A stretch of 64,000 nt of DNA from Flaccisagitta enflata (GCA_965153355.1 OZ231128.1:29140001-29204000); one strand, 5' to 3'. Numbered from the stretch's first letter, positions 1 to 21,162 are shown. Translations and numbers: made by a program. Notes: generated by a model not told the origin, from the sequence alone.

Positions 1-563
1 ACATAAAATCAGTATTACCTTCTTGTTAAAAAAGATTAATGATTTTATTAACATTTGTTTCAAGCGAATTGTTTCGATCTGATTTTTTAACCTTGTTTTA
101 CCAAATAACATTGTATTCAGATTCCACATTTTGTGCGTTATGTAAACTGAATTGAATATTCTGTTATTAGAAAAACAAGTGACCGCGTGAAAACATCAGC
201 GTTGTGGATATAAGGGCAGGGGCATCCAATATCCATCTGCACCCCAACTCCCCCTGTACATATACAAAGAGTCACCGTTGATTGCGCATAAAGCGTGAAC
301 ATAAATTCAAGATTTTCTCCTATCCCCTGAGGGAGCAAGCGAAGTGAGGTAGCGGGCCCGTGAACGGAGTAATTGAGCGTAGCAGTTCAAGCGAATGAAC
401 GTATGTAGGGAGCGACCAAGTGACCCATTTTCATCTGTGACTAGAAATTCACCCTCTTTTGCATGAGTCGTCCTTACGTCCGTAAATCCTTACGTCCATA
501 ACTCCTTACGTCCACAACTCATGGATTGTTGTTGTGTGCACGCGACACTACGACCCGCCATGC
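1..563. other. 5' flank of the small membrane-protein gene
   Basis: No exon is supported here. Bases 310-440 are rich in 'gagcgnag' and 'gagcaagcga' units similar to those in the insertion at 9692-10207 and at 53060-53230, so this may be a relict of the same repeat. Bases 470-520 hold three units close to CTTACGTCCATAACTC. A promoter for the gene starting at 564 should lie here, but I see no clear TATA box. Confidence 0.4.
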
Positions 564-1961
<1,398 letters not shown>

Positions 1962-2407
1962 TGATGATTTAAAGGTATTAAAAACATTTTGGTGTGCAAA
2001 CATGATAAGCGGAGGCCTCCTTCGGGCCTTACCGCGCGATGTCAATTTTGGCTTTTTGGTGGCACACCGCCTCTCCTATGCGTCTGCCATGTCTGAGATC
2101 GTGTCTAGGACTAAGTTACACGTATACCTACTCAGCAAATAAGAAATCTCGAAAACATTTTTGCTTGATCAACTACCACGGTGCGCGGTGGTGGCAAAGG
2201 CGTCGGCACTGCACTCTTATCGAGACGACAGATTAGACTTTTGTGCAGGATATGCGCCGCACCCCAACTCCCCCTCAAGGCCTCAACACCCCCCACCACC
2301 CTCCTCACACTCACACTCATCCAAATGTGTGTTTTTACAACTTTCAACTTGTGCGTCACGAACGGACGGACGAACTAAGGCTCATGTAGAGTTGCGTGTC
2401 CACAAAT

Positions 2408-2461
<54 letters not shown>

Positions 2462-2462
<1 letters not shown>

Positions 2463-3444
2463 CCGCTCTGTCGGTCGGTCCCCTTTAGCTTTTTCGGACT
2501 TTACGGGCCCACTTGGATAGCCCTCTAACCGGCCTTGTTCGAATTATCAAGTACACGGAGCATTATTTTAAACTTTGGTTTGGTTCCAAAAATGGCGCAT
2601 TGTGCTTCGGCGGTGTCAGCGCAGTGACGGCGTTGATTAAGAATCCGCTTTGCCCAGGAGAGGCTCGATCCTAATTGACTTTCCCCGTTTCCTCTTTGAT
2701 CGCGCTCATCGTCCTTACGTGTGACTTCATATACAGGAATCCTCTTGATCGCTTTCGTTCCTTGGTACTTCGGGCTAACGTAACCAGACTTTTGTCGTTC
2801 CACGTTCAGACGCAAAAAGAAAATTAAAACGGGCTGGGTGCTCAAAGATCTCTTGAATGTCGGGTGAGATGGATATGGGCATTAGGGTGGCCTTAAGTGG
2901 ACTCATAGTCAAATTTCATGACGCCATCGGAGAAAATGTGATCATTTCCCTCATACATGAAGAATCCAAAATTTGGGGATGACCGCCACCCTACCATTTT
3001 CCCATAATAAAATATAGAAGGTATTTGAGGAGAAAATCCTACCTATACATTTCCTATGTGTAATAGGGGGGCTGGCGGTCATGAGTAAGCTTTATCCGAT
3101 TACCCCCAAACTTTGGAATTCTCATTTATGATGGAAATGGTCTCATTTTCTCCAATGGCAACATGAATTTTGAAAATGACCCCACTTTAAGCCACCCTAA
3201 TGGGCATGAGTGTGGAAATTGTATTTACGAAGTTTCTCGCGGTCAGGCAATTCACGCTTCAAGATCAATCAATCAATCAATCAATCAAAAAGTAACACTC
3301 CAACGTTTTAGCGTGAACGCCGCCTCGGCCTCAAATTATCCCGAATAATCAAGAAAGCTCATCAAACGAGTTTTCGCATTTGTCCGTTGGGACTTCAGTT
3401 CAAATAAGGTCTTAATAAATTACAAGGGAGGTGTCGAGTTCCTG
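2462..3444. other. Arm sequence without a recognised gene
   Basis: The region is conserved in the right arm around 49100-49700 but neither strand gives a coherent exon. The open frames differ between the arms and do not align as protein. Only a short (AATC)n near 3267-3287 stands out. An AG microsatellite lies just before it at 2412-2460. Confidence 0.5.
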
Positions 3445-3960
3445 AAACATAACTATGACGAAATGTGGCCGAGACGCGTCCCGTGACCAAACACTCAACA
3501 TTTTATTTTTTTAGTCGCGTACTGCGCGACTCTACACCCCGCTTTGTCGGTCCGTCCGTCGGTCCGTCGGTCCGTCGGGCCGTCCATCCATCCGTCACAC
3601 TTTACTTTTTTTTGTTTTTTGCGGTCTTTGGCCTCACTGCTCCTGCCCAAATGATCGAGTGACCTCAAATATGGCCCCTGCCCACCCGCACGCGACTGGG
3701 GTAGCCGTGTATCTGGCCTTCTTTTCAAACGAAATGAAGTCTGACGAAATCTGGCCATGACGAGTCTCGTGACCAGACACTCAACATTTTATATTTTTCA
3801 AACAAAACAAATTCTGACGAAATGTGGCCGTCACTCGTCTCGTGACCAGACACTCTACATTTTATATTTTTCAAACGAAACAAAATCTGACAAAATCTGG
3901 CCGTCACGCGTCTCGTGACTAGACACTACATTTTATATTTTTCAAACGAAACAAAATCTA
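3445..3960 (+). repeat. About 80-bp tandem repeat, interrupted by a family B element
   Basis: Units contain GACGAAATCTGGCCGTCACG, then CTCGTGACCAGACACTCAAC, then ATTTTATATTTTTCAAACG. About 3.5 copies are visible at 3445-3512 and 3724-3960. The first is split by the element at 3513-3723. The same array is at 48640-49100 in the other arm. Confidence 0.8.
3513..3723 (+). mobile_element. Family B element (Helentron-like, non-autonomous), arm copy
   Basis: It begins with the hairpin AGTCGCGTACTGCGCGACT after a run of T. It carries GGTCCGTC-type tetranucleotide repeats, then a matching internal segment GCACGCGACTGG and an end CTGGCCTTCTT. The flanking tandem repeat supplies an empty site, TTTATATTTTT|CAAACG, so the insertion point is inside a T tract. 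The same insertion is in the right arm (48844-49038), so it predates the duplication. Confidence 0.7.
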
Positions 3961-4026
3961 TACCAAAAAATATATTCATTATGATGAGATCTCTTATTTG
4001 GTAGAAATATGTATCTCATTCTTCTG

Positions 4027-4105
4027 AGTAACATTTTTCATCATCGTCATCATCATCTTCATCGTCATCATCATCATCATCATCTTTATCATTATCATCG
4101 ACTTT

Positions 4106-4137
<32 letters not shown>

Positions 4138-4300
4138 TTATCATTATCAGGCGATCTCGCAATAGTCGATGGTCATTGCATTGTTGAATCACTCAATTCA
4201 TTCTCGCCATCGACATCTTCGTCTTTACCATCATTACCGTGGTCATCGTCGTCGTCGCCATCGTCGTCATCGTCGTCGTCGTCATCGTCGTCATCATCTG
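4027..4300. repeat. (CAT)n and (CGT)n trinucleotide repeats
   Basis: Interrupted ATC/CAT repeats at 4027-4140 and GTC repeats at 4240-4302 give Ser- or Asp-rich frames only because of the repeat. The equivalent right-arm tract is at 48395-48605. Confidence 0.8.
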
Positions 4301-4648
4301 TCTGCCTTGCGTGACGCTTCGAAACGGGGCGAATATCGGTAGTTCTTGTCGGCACCTGATCCGTGTCTTACCTCATTCCTCGAATCCTTGACACAGCTTG
4401 AGGTCAAATCCGATTGAAAGACGTTTTTTCCACTCTACAGCTAGAAAAAGTAGGTTCAAGATGCGATTGTTTCATTCATAAGAAGATGATATAAGCAATT
4501 TAGCTTTACAGGGTCATCAATCTCGATTGGGAAACATTATTAAGCTTTTACTCTCAGGTGCTTCTTCTCAATGACTTTTTTTTTCTATATAGTACCAATA
4601 AAGGCGGCTAATCGCCATAGGAAAAAAGTCGTAAATGCTGAGAGAAAA

Positions 4649-4679
<31 letters not shown>

Positions 4680-4789
4680 TGAGACAGAGAGAGAGAGAGA
4701 CAGAGAAAGAATGCTTGTTTTTCCAGTTTTGACTTGATCACCATGGATAGACTGATGGACCAACAGACCAACGGATGGACTGACAAACG

Positions 4790-5172
4790 GATGGACAAAG
4801 CCTCTTATAGATTCTACGACTAAAAGAGTGAGAGACTTTGCTGCCAGCATGCACAATCATCATCTGGGACAATTTGAAGTTTACATAGACTTGAATACCT
4901 TAATTCCTCATTTTTGGGAAAAATATGAAAAATGCGAAAAAATTAAATAAGATTCAGAAAATCATAGCTCCAAAACTATTGATTGCACAGAATTCTGCTT
5001 GGCGTCATCTGAAAGAGGAGATTTAGCTCTTTCTTAGCTATTAATTTCATGCGTAGTGTCATTCGGCCCGAAAAGCAGATCAACTTCCTCAAACTCCCCA
5101 TGAGAGAAAGGGAAAATCGATTTCCGCCGTAGGTCTCAAAAAGCCGAAGGTATTCTTCGACTTTTTTCCAAA
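4790..5172 (+). repeat. Internal direct repeat of the 2.55-kb element, copy 1
   Basis: It matches 6205-6590 with roughly 90 per cent identity. The match runs from GGACAAAGCCTCT through GCTGCCAGCATGCACAAT to TCTTCGACTTTTTTCCAAAC, where it stops abruptly. Confidence 0.85.
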
Positions 5173-5186
5173 CAAGAACTTCCTAC

Positions 5187-5468
5187 CTTTTTCAAATTGT
5201 CTAACTCGATCCTTTTTTGCAGGTTGTTCATGTTGTAGACATACCCAACTGTTACATTTTTTTGTTGCTTAAAATAAATCCGAGTTTTAAATTCATCCAA
5301 GTTGGAAGATGGGCCATCTTGAACAACACTGGAGGGTATGATCAGCTCCATAATATCCGTTTTAACCCAATATACTTGCACCAGCTCTCCATTGGGCATG
5401 TTTTTCAAAAGTGATAAGGTTACATAAGAACCATTATCATCTTTGGGAAAAGCGCTAGGTCGAGGCAT
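5187..5468 (-). CDS. Exon-like 94-codon reading frame inside the transposon
   Basis: Read on the minus strand, an ATG at 5468 opens MPRPSAFPKDDNGSYVTL. It continues with NGELVQVYWVKTD and IIPSSVVQD and ends NNLQKRIELDNLKK directly before a consensus donor AAG|GTAGGA (phase 0). Composition and codon use look like real protein, and no microsatellite contributes. The frame could extend upstream to an ATG near 5519, but the context at 5468 is better. It lies between the two direct repeats, so it may be a captured host exon or the first exon of an element gene. No partner exon was found. The right arm lacks it. Confidence 0.4.
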
Positions 5469-5576
5469 GGTTTTTTTAAATTTGTGCAAGAAAATGTGAT
5501 GAATTATTTTTACGTCCACAATTGAATTGAATCAGCTCTTAGTTGCAATTGCCTCTTTGCAAAGTCCTTGAAAAAC

Positions 5577-5578
5577 TA

Positions 5579-5666
<88 letters not shown>

Positions 5667-5850
5667 GCCTCTATCTCTCTCTCTCTATCTCTATATATAT
5701 CTATCTCTATATACTCTCTTCTCTTTTCTCTTTTTATATATCTCTCTCTATCTCTATATATATATATATATCTCTCTCTCTTCTCTTATATATATATATC
5801 TCTATATATATATATATATATATCTCTCTCTCTCTCTCTCTCTCTCTAGA
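5577..5850. repeat. (CT)n and (TA)n compound microsatellite
   Basis: Pure (TC)n runs to about 5665, then alternates with TATATA blocks to 5848. It lies inside the 2.55-kb insertion. Confidence 0.9.
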
Positions 5851-5932
5851 TTTTATTCACATTTGCAAACTCGACCATCTTCATGCCTCAAATTGGCTCA
5901 CCCCATGCAAACCTGCAAAATCTTTCCCTCTT

Positions 5933-5965
<33 letters not shown>

Positions 5966-6204
5966 CAGAAAGACAGAGACAGACAGAAAGAAAGACAGAG
6001 ACAAGGAGAGAGAGAAAGAGACAGAGAAAAGAGACAGGAGACAGACTGTCAGACAGACAGACAAACATCCAACAGACACTAGACAAACATCCAACCCCCA
6101 TCCACACCTCAACCTCAACCTCCACACACAAGCATCTAGACCCCTTGTTTTTCTACTTTTCCACTGGGACGGACAGACGGACCAACAGACCGATGGATTG
6201 ACTG

Positions 6205-6590
6205 ACGGACAAAGCCTCTCAAAAGACTCTGGAGTTGAAATGAAAGGTAGACTGTGCTGCCAGGATGCACAATTTTCACCTGGAACATATCAAAGTTCAA
6301 TTAGACTTCAACTAACTCGATTCCTCGTTTTTTTGAAAAATGCGAAAAATGCGGAAAAATAAAAAAAGATTAAAAAAATCATAGCTCCAAAACTATCAAT
6401 CACACAGAATTCTGCTTGGCGTCATCTGAAAGAAGAGAATTAGCTCTTTCTTAGCTATCAATTTCATGCGTAGTGTCATTCGGCCCGAAAAGCACATCAA
6501 CTTCCTCAAACTCCCCATGAGAAAAGGGGAAAATCGATTTCCGCCGTAGGTCTCAAAAAGCCGAAGGTATTCTTCGACTTTTTTCCAAAC
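6205..6590 (+). repeat. Internal direct repeat of the 2.55-kb element, copy 2
   Basis: Partner of 4790-5172. It ends at the same TTTTTTCCAAAC point and is followed by an inverted repeat: TTTGACGTTTTTTGTGTCAA at 6595 pairs with the segment near 6945-6975. Confidence 0.85.
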
Positions 6591-7120
6591 TATGTTTGAC
6601 GTTTTTTGTGTCAAAATTTTTATTGGTCTGCGTCAAATATTTCATCCTCAAATCAATATGAAGTAAAGTAAGTATTTTTGGCTAAAGCTCAATTTATCCC
6701 TTTTTCATTAAAATTATTTTCCCTCATTTTTGATCAGATTGAGCTACAAATGCTAAAATAGTCTCAAATTACAGATGTTTTTCAAAAATTCATAAAGATA
6801 TCTTCAACTGAGATAAATCTGACATTTGCTGCTCAATCAAGTGAGACACGAGAGCAAATCAAAGAAAAATTGCTTGATGAACAAAGGTTAAATTGAGCTG
6901 TATCAAATTGATGTTGTGGACAAAGTATTTAACTCAGACCAATGAAATTTTGACACAAAAAACGTCATACTTAGTACTAAAAAAGAAAACAAATTCCAGA
7001 ACAGTGAGAAGAAGCAGGTGAGAGCAAAAGCTTTTTCCCAGTCGAGATTGATGACCCGGTACCTTAATCCTGTTCTTAGCATAACCATAAGGAACCATAA
7101 GGTCGGCGCGACGTGAGGAA

Positions 7121-7545
7121 ACAAGGCCGGATACACGCCGATAAACGACCAATAAAGAGCCGCTGGCAGGTGGGCAGGGGCAGAATAGGAAAGGGTGAGG
7201 GCTGTAATCTGGCCAGACAGGGGCAGTAAGGCTAAAAAATCACTTTCTCAGTAACTTTCGCATCATTCAAAATTTCCCGTTACCAACCTTCCTTCCTACG
7301 TAGGGACACACGCTCGACCACTTGTAGAGTCGCTTAAGCCATACCAGCAACTAACAAACAAGGCCATTTCGAGCCTTTTACACCCCCTTTCAGCCCTATC
7401 GAACACACATACCATTTCTTTTCGAATTAGACGTTTTTCAACTTTTTTGAACATTTCCACATGAGAATCTGTCAATGACCGACGGCCCGACGGACCGACT
7501 CACTGACAGATATAGCGGATTATAGAGTCGCATAGCATGCGAATT
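7121..7545 (-). mobile_element. Family B element, longer variant, left arm
   Basis: On the minus strand it starts with the hairpin AATTCGCATGCTATGCGACT and ends CCGGCCTTGTTT. It keeps the family's GGTCCGTCGGGCCGTCGGTC and CTGCCCACCTG blocks. The partner copy in the right arm is 47692-48115. Confidence 0.65.
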
Positions 7546-8083
7546 ATGATAAAATAGAATTAGAATATCATCCATCATATAACTACATTAATGTCTACGA
7601 TAACTGAATGATCAAATAATGAAATATGCCCCTATCGCTAATATCGCAATGTTTTGACCTCACATGGGAAATGGAGTTGAAGTCAGAAACTGGAAAGTCT
7701 AGGTATTAAACAATTGTGAGTCTGTGACAATATCAAATACCAAGATGAGATGAATGGTAATTCTGAGAGTAGCCCTACTTAACCACTGTTCCGATGATAA
7801 ATGGATTACAAATGCGTCAAACAGGTTTCCAGTTTGTGACCCGGTTGCCCTAATTGTCGGAGTTAAGTGGGTAAGGGATTTCTTCTAGGGATGATTGTAT
7901 TATGCATTACAAAGTGATTAGTGCTCGGGCCGTAAAACACGACTCTCGCCCGTAATATCAATTTAAAAGATTTAGCTATCAAAAATACTTTAAGATTGCA
8001 GAGTCGTTTTGATTCATTTGAGACCTCTGCAAAAATCGTTCATTACTTAAATAAAGGCGCTTCCCTTACGTTTTCTCACGCAG
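7546..8083. other. Upstream region of gene E, no exon recognised
   Basis: Conserved between arms except for about 40 bases at 7850-7890 present only here. A 16-nt candidate exon (7696-7711, ending AGTCTAG|GTATTA) would join gene E in frame. It is too short, and its acceptor too weak, to claim. Confidence 0.35.
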
Positions 8084-8085
8084 AT

Positions 8086-9201
8086 ATGTTTCACTGGGTA
8101 CCGTAAAGCTTCACTAGAATTAGAATGCATTTCAACATTAGGGCTTGCAGTAAACTGAAAAGTGCTTTTAAAAACATACAGTATGATTTTTCTGAAGTGA
8201 CACGAAAGAAAATCTTATTACTCCGCTTAGGAACAACATATCACAAATCCGAAAAAAACACTTAATAGATCTTGGTTTGCAGATTTTTCCTGATCTTTTC
8301 ATAGAATTTTTCTATTAATGGTGTGGCCCTCACATGACTTCAAACTAAATCAGTGTTTTTGAAAAAATATCCAACTTTTATATGCCTAATTTTTATTAAA
8401 TCACCACAAATCGATATTTTTGATCCTAGTTTTGATCCATGAAGCTCCTTTGCCTAGAATTAAATGATATTTGCCTTAATTATTATTCAAACACACTCAT
8501 TATTCCATTAACACAGATATTTTGAGCTAAAAATGAGTGTTTTTGTGCATTTGCTGGAAAAGAAATGCATGTTTTTTTATCTTTTGATAAAAATTGGTAA
8601 CTCAGGCACAAACAATTACCAGAATATAAATATATAAGCAATTTCCTTTCATTAATGTCCACTCCCAAAAGTTTGGCTTGATCCAAGGAGGAAGAGCATA
8701 GATCTAAGATGACTCTTTGAAAATGATGGTTTTAAAATTTGCCCTCTCTGAAAAATGAAGAAATTGATTCATATAACTTGAGGGCCTACTTTTTAGGAGT
8801 GATGTATTTTTTCTTCCAAGGTGTAAAATCTGCAAAGCAAATGCTATAAAAGGCTTTTTTTCAGAATCTTTATATCTTTTTTCGTTTTGGAGATATGAGA
8901 TTTTCATTCGTGTCAGTTCAAAAAAATCATACTGTATATTGCTGACATGCGGTAGTGAAGACGGGCGTTTGGCGTGGCCCAACTGAATGTTCACCTGAAT
9001 CAATTTCCTTAATCGTTATTGCAATGCTAACGCCAAACGTTGTCTCTCGATATTAGAACTCAAAGACGCGTTCCCTTTTGCAGTTTTGCCTTTGGAATGT
9101 GGAAAAGATGGAAAGATAAGGATTACGGACAATTTGAGGATGGAAGCGAATGGGTGGAACGGGTTGAACAACAAGACCTTGATGATTCTTCGACAGACTA
9201 A
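8086..9201 (+). CDS. Gene E: 44-aa small protein, two coding exons
   Basis: The first coding exon is 8084-8102 (acceptor CTCACGCAG, ATG at 8086, donor ACC|GTAAAG). The terminal exon is 9084-9201 (acceptor CCCTTTTGCAG, stop TAA 9199-9201). Joined in phase 2 they read MFHWVPFAFGMWKRWKDKDY, then QFEDGSEWVERVEQQDLDDS and a short tail STD. The inverted copy (46864-47220, minus) keeps both exons, all splice sites and the frame, with a single amino-acid change (Asp to Ala near the end). The neighbouring intron and flank differ much more. A hydrophobic-aromatic N-terminus and an acidic tail suggest a small membrane-associated protein, but the family is not recognised. A transposon of 756 bp sits in this intron only in the left arm. 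An exon upstream of 8084 is possible because the acceptor precedes the ATG. Confidence 0.5.
8179..8934. mobile_element. 756-bp MITE with TA target duplication
   Basis: The ends CAGTATGATTTTTCTGAAGT and its inverted, slightly diverged partner (8895-8934) form terminal inverted repeats of about 38 bp flanked by TA (8177-8178 and 8935-8936). The right arm has a clean empty site with a single TA (CCTATATTGCTGAC, near 47127). This is the signature of a Tc1/mariner-type non-autonomous element. It lies in the intron of gene E. Reading frames inside it look like noise. Confidence 0.85.
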
Positions 9202-9204
9202 ATG

Positions 9205-9263
<59 letters not shown>

Positions 9264-9269
9264 CTCAGG

Positions 9270-9362
<93 letters not shown>

Positions 9363-9432
9363 AACCTTCTCCTTGCTTCTTTTCCTCAACATCTGCAAGC
9401 AATTGAAGAAGAAGAAGAAGAAGAAGAAGAAG

Positions 9433-9462
<30 letters not shown>
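9205..9462. repeat. (AG)n, (CT)n and (GAA)n microsatellites
   Basis: (AG)n at about 9210-9261 and (TC)n at 9273-9358 are separated by a 13-bp spacer and could fold into one long hairpin. (GAA)n follows at 9404-9462. The right arm has the corresponding inverted tracts at 46563-46860. Confidence 0.9.
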
Positions 9463-9463
<1 letters not shown>

Positions 9464-9691
9464 GAAGGGATTTGAAAGCACTCTCTCTCTCTTTCTGTTC
9501 TCCCAACAAAACTTTTAAAAGTGTATATAGTCTGAAGAAGAGGATTAGGAAAAATCATCGAAAATTCGAAATGAAAACAAAGTTTTAACTAGGAAAGAGG
9601 AATGAAACTTACCTCGCCCAATTCCTGTGCTTGTATCTACAAGTCGCTCAATTTATTGTCCCAACCGGATTCACTCCCACGAAATTCATCA

Positions 9692-10207
9692 ATTCATTCA
9701 TTGACATCGACCAATTAAATGGAGTTATGAATTTATGACAGCGCCTTGTTCATCCGCCGATGGAAATTTTCAGTCAAGTAGAAATGCGCGTTTCTAGTCA
9801 TAGACAATCGCCTTATGAAAGGGCCACTCGGTCGCTCGCTACGCTCATTCGCTCGCACCGCTCAATCCGCTAACTCGCTCCGCAGCGCTCTGCTTTGCTA
9901 CGCTCCCTTTGCTTGCTCACCTCATTCTTTGGCTCACTCACGCACATTGCTCACTCCCTCGAAATTCATGAATATGTGCTCACACTGTAAACGCGTTCAA
10001 CAGGAACAATCGTCTTTGTTGTCGTCACTAGAAACACGCTCGGAGTGTAATACGTTTCCGTGTCGTCCGACAAAACTGATAACTTGTGATCATCGGGAAC
10101 CCCTTTGTCTTAAAAGAAAATAAGCATTTCTCGTTCATTTGAATGTCATTTCTAGGACAAGTTATGTGATAATTTTTTTTTTTACTCTTTCACCGGTAAC
10201 CGATGGT
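9692..10207 (+). mobile_element. About 0.5-kb insertion present only in the left arm
   Basis: The flanks (CCCACGAAATTCATC and CCGATGGTATGG) are adjacent in the right arm near 46345. The insert has many CTCGCT/GCTCAC units (9830-9960) and resembles sequence at 310-440 and 53060-53280. I cannot define inverted ends or a target duplication, so the class is unknown. Confidence 0.5.
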
Positions 10208-10631
10208 ATGGTTAGCTCTGAAAGCTGATTGCCTGAACACATATACAAAAGATGGAGGCTTAGGAGTACAGCTATACATTAACGTTGCGCGAGACTGAGA
10301 ATTAACATTGCTCGAATTTCATTATTATTATTATTTCCCTGCAATACTTAAAAATGAAAACAATAACTGGAACTGGCCCCGAAAAAATCCTCTTCGATAA
10401 TTTGGTTGCATTCCTGCATGAATGTTGAAATCGTTTCATTCCGACTGCCTTCCATTCATTCTAACTATCAACAGAATAACTTCGATTTGAAATTGAATTA
10501 TTCATTTCTTCTACAAAAAAAATTAATATCTATGATTGCAAATCACGTTTTTAATCATTTACCGTGACTTGCGTTCTTGTTCAGACCAGAACCGTTGTTG
10601 TTTTTGTTGTTTTTGTTGTTTTTGTTGTGGT

Positions 10632-10884
10632 TCATTTTCTTCTTAATCTTCTTCTTCTTCTTCTTCTTCTTCTTCTTCTTCTTCTTCTTCTTCTTCTTCT
10701 TCTTCTTCTTCTTCTTCTTCTTCTTCTTCTTCATCTTCTTCTTCTTCTTCTTCTTCTTCTTCTTCTTCTTCTTTTTCTTCTTCTTCTTCTTCTTCTTCAT
10801 TTCTTTCCTTCTTTTTCTCCTTCTTCTGCTTCTCTCTCTTCTTCTCTTCCTTCTTCTTCTTCTTCTTCTTCTTTTCCTTCTTCT

Positions 10885-10916
<32 letters not shown>

Positions 10917-11140
10917 AGCTCTTCTTCTTCAGTTCTTCTTCTTCTTCTTCTTCTTCTTCTTCTTCTTCTTCTTCTTCTTCTTCTTCTTCTTCTTCTTCTT
11001 CAACTCTTTCCTCTTCTTCTCCTTCTTCAGCTCTTCTTCTCTTTCTTCTCCTTCTCCTTCTCCTTCTTCTTCTTCTTCTTCTTCTTCTTCTTCTTCTCCT
11101 TCTTCTTCTTCTTCTTCTTCTTCTCCTTCAGCTCCTCTTC
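10632..11140. repeat. (TTC)n microsatellite, about 500 bp
   Basis: Nearly continuous CTT repeats with a few ATC, TCC and CAG interruptions. Partner tract in the right arm is (GAA)n at 45405-45690. The Phe, Leu, Ser or Lys runs read from it are not protein. Confidence 0.95.
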
Positions 11141-12146
11141 TTCTCCTCTCCCAAAACTACAAATGCCACAGACATAATGTAGATCCCGTAAATCCCGCCT
11201 TTTTGTCCTCAACTGCGTCACTGGAAAGTTGAAACTAGAGAGCACTGAAAGTGGAATCTAACTTCTAACTAAGATTGCGTTGAAAGCCGTCGATGACTTT
11301 CATTTCCTTTCATTTCTAGTTGCGCGATCACCTTGTTAGGCGGTCAACCGCTTCCACATCCCTACAATTAACACAAACAAAGTTTAGTGACTAAGAATGA
11401 CTAGAGTTAGGTGATTCTAAAAGAACTTTTCGACTCTTAAGGGACACATTGACCTTAACATTGAATTAGGTGACCTAAAATGACTACAACGGCCGTATTT
11501 CAAATTGTCACGGACAGACCGACCTCTTAGAGTCGCGCGTTTGATTTTCTCAAATACCGGAAATGCCTTCTTCGAACCTGCCTCTGCCTCAATTCGCGCC
11601 TTGAGCAGCCACGTATTCGAACTTGTATTGGAAATTATAACTCTTCAACTCAAAATTGTCTCATTGCGAATTCATGAAATTGCGATCATCGAATTTTTGA
11701 AATTTGTTCTCGGAATTTCTCTGATTAAGCTTGTCAAATTCATTCTTTAATTCCCTCCATTTCTCTCTTCCTTTTCAGCTACTAATATCATCAAAATAAA
11801 TCTACAGGATTCGATTTATTTCTACCTCAAATTATCGAAGATCATTTCTTCAGTGTCCAAAGTTCGATTTGATAAATTTCAATTTCAAACCGTAAAAACA
11901 GGAAAGCGTCATCAAACGTTCTAAATCGACGCCACTTGAAAAATTTCGCGAAGCTCACCAACACAAAAACTATTTGTTGATAAGAGAGAGACGACAAGTT
12001 ATCGTTTGAACTTCAAATTCGTTGAAAACAACAAAACCAACAGGAAATATTTGCGTTGATCTACGGCTGTATACACATTTTGAGAATCCTCATCTCTCTC
12101 ATCCTGTCCTCGGTTTCACGGGGAAAACCAAATTCTAAAAATAAAC
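11141..12146 (+). promoter_or_regulatory. 5' flank of gene 1
   Basis: Non-repetitive sequence conserved in the right arm (44440-45400), in contrast to the microsatellites around it. It must hold the promoter and 5' UTR. The start codon context is AAACATGG. No TATA box close to a plausible cap site is obvious. Confidence 0.35.
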
Positions 12147-20565
<8,419 letters not shown>

Positions 20566-21108
20566 TTCATTCCATCAACAAGTCAAATAGTCACTCCATT
20601 GTCCATAATGTCCAAATTGTCCATAAGCTAAAAAAAAAGAAAAAAAAAAGAGAGAGAGCAAAATATTTGAGAGCAAAATGTTTAAGAGCAAATTGACAAA
20701 TTAACAACAGACAGCGCAGTTTCCCTGAGGAAATTAAGAATTTGTTCGTCTGTAAAGATTGCGATGTACGCGACTGTGCTTCTATAGATGACAAGGGCGG
20801 ATAAAGGAAAATTATCGTAACTTTATCATTAATACCAGTGCTCATTTTGAATAGCTTGAAGGTAGTGGGTCACAGTAAAAAGAGCACTCGTTTCTGAGCG
20901 CCATGGCCCCATCTTTGTTAAATTGACCTTTGTTGATCATTATCGTTTTTCCCTCATTGCAAAAAAGATTGACGGCGAATGCCTACCCAGTTCCTTCATG
21001 TACATCATGTTCTTCCATTCTCCTTTCACCTTTGCAACTGTCGCTTGTATAATTCCGTTGTGAATGTAAATAAGTAAATTTTCTTTCTTCATGACAATCC
21101 TGTCGTTT

Positions 21109-21162
<54 letters not shown>

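Larger units (their letters stand above)
4510..7058. mobile_element. 2.55-kb DNA transposon-like insertion with inverted ends
   Basis: The ends GGGTCATCAATCTCGATTGG (4511) and CCAGTCGAGATTGATGACCC (to 7057) are inverted repeats. Degenerate similarity continues inward for about 100 bases (AAGCTTTTRCTCTCA...GCTTCTTCTCA). The right arm lacks the insert and reads CTTTAC-GTACC at the site (about 48176). Inside are two direct copies of a 380-bp segment, CT and TA microsatellites, one exon-like reading frame on the minus strand, and a 370-bp hairpin at 6590-6975. I see no transposase frame, so it is probably non-autonomous. Confidence 0.75.

Noticed and set aside
2525-2845. Minus-strand 106-codon frame in the left arm
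   Set aside because: The aligned right-arm sequence has frameshifts relative to it and no splice signals.
8483-9003. Two minus-strand frames in the 756-bp MITE
   Set aside because: They lie inside or across the end of a non-coding insertion missing from the other arm.
9053-9190. Minus-strand frame ending VVQPVPPIRFHPQIV...
   Set aside because: The plus strand of the same bases gives gene E's terminal exon with a good acceptor and a stop, and the frame joins another exon in phase.
10555-11245. Poly-Lys, poly-Leu or poly-Ser open frames over (TTC)n
   Set aside because: Open in every frame because the unit is a trinucleotide without stop codons.
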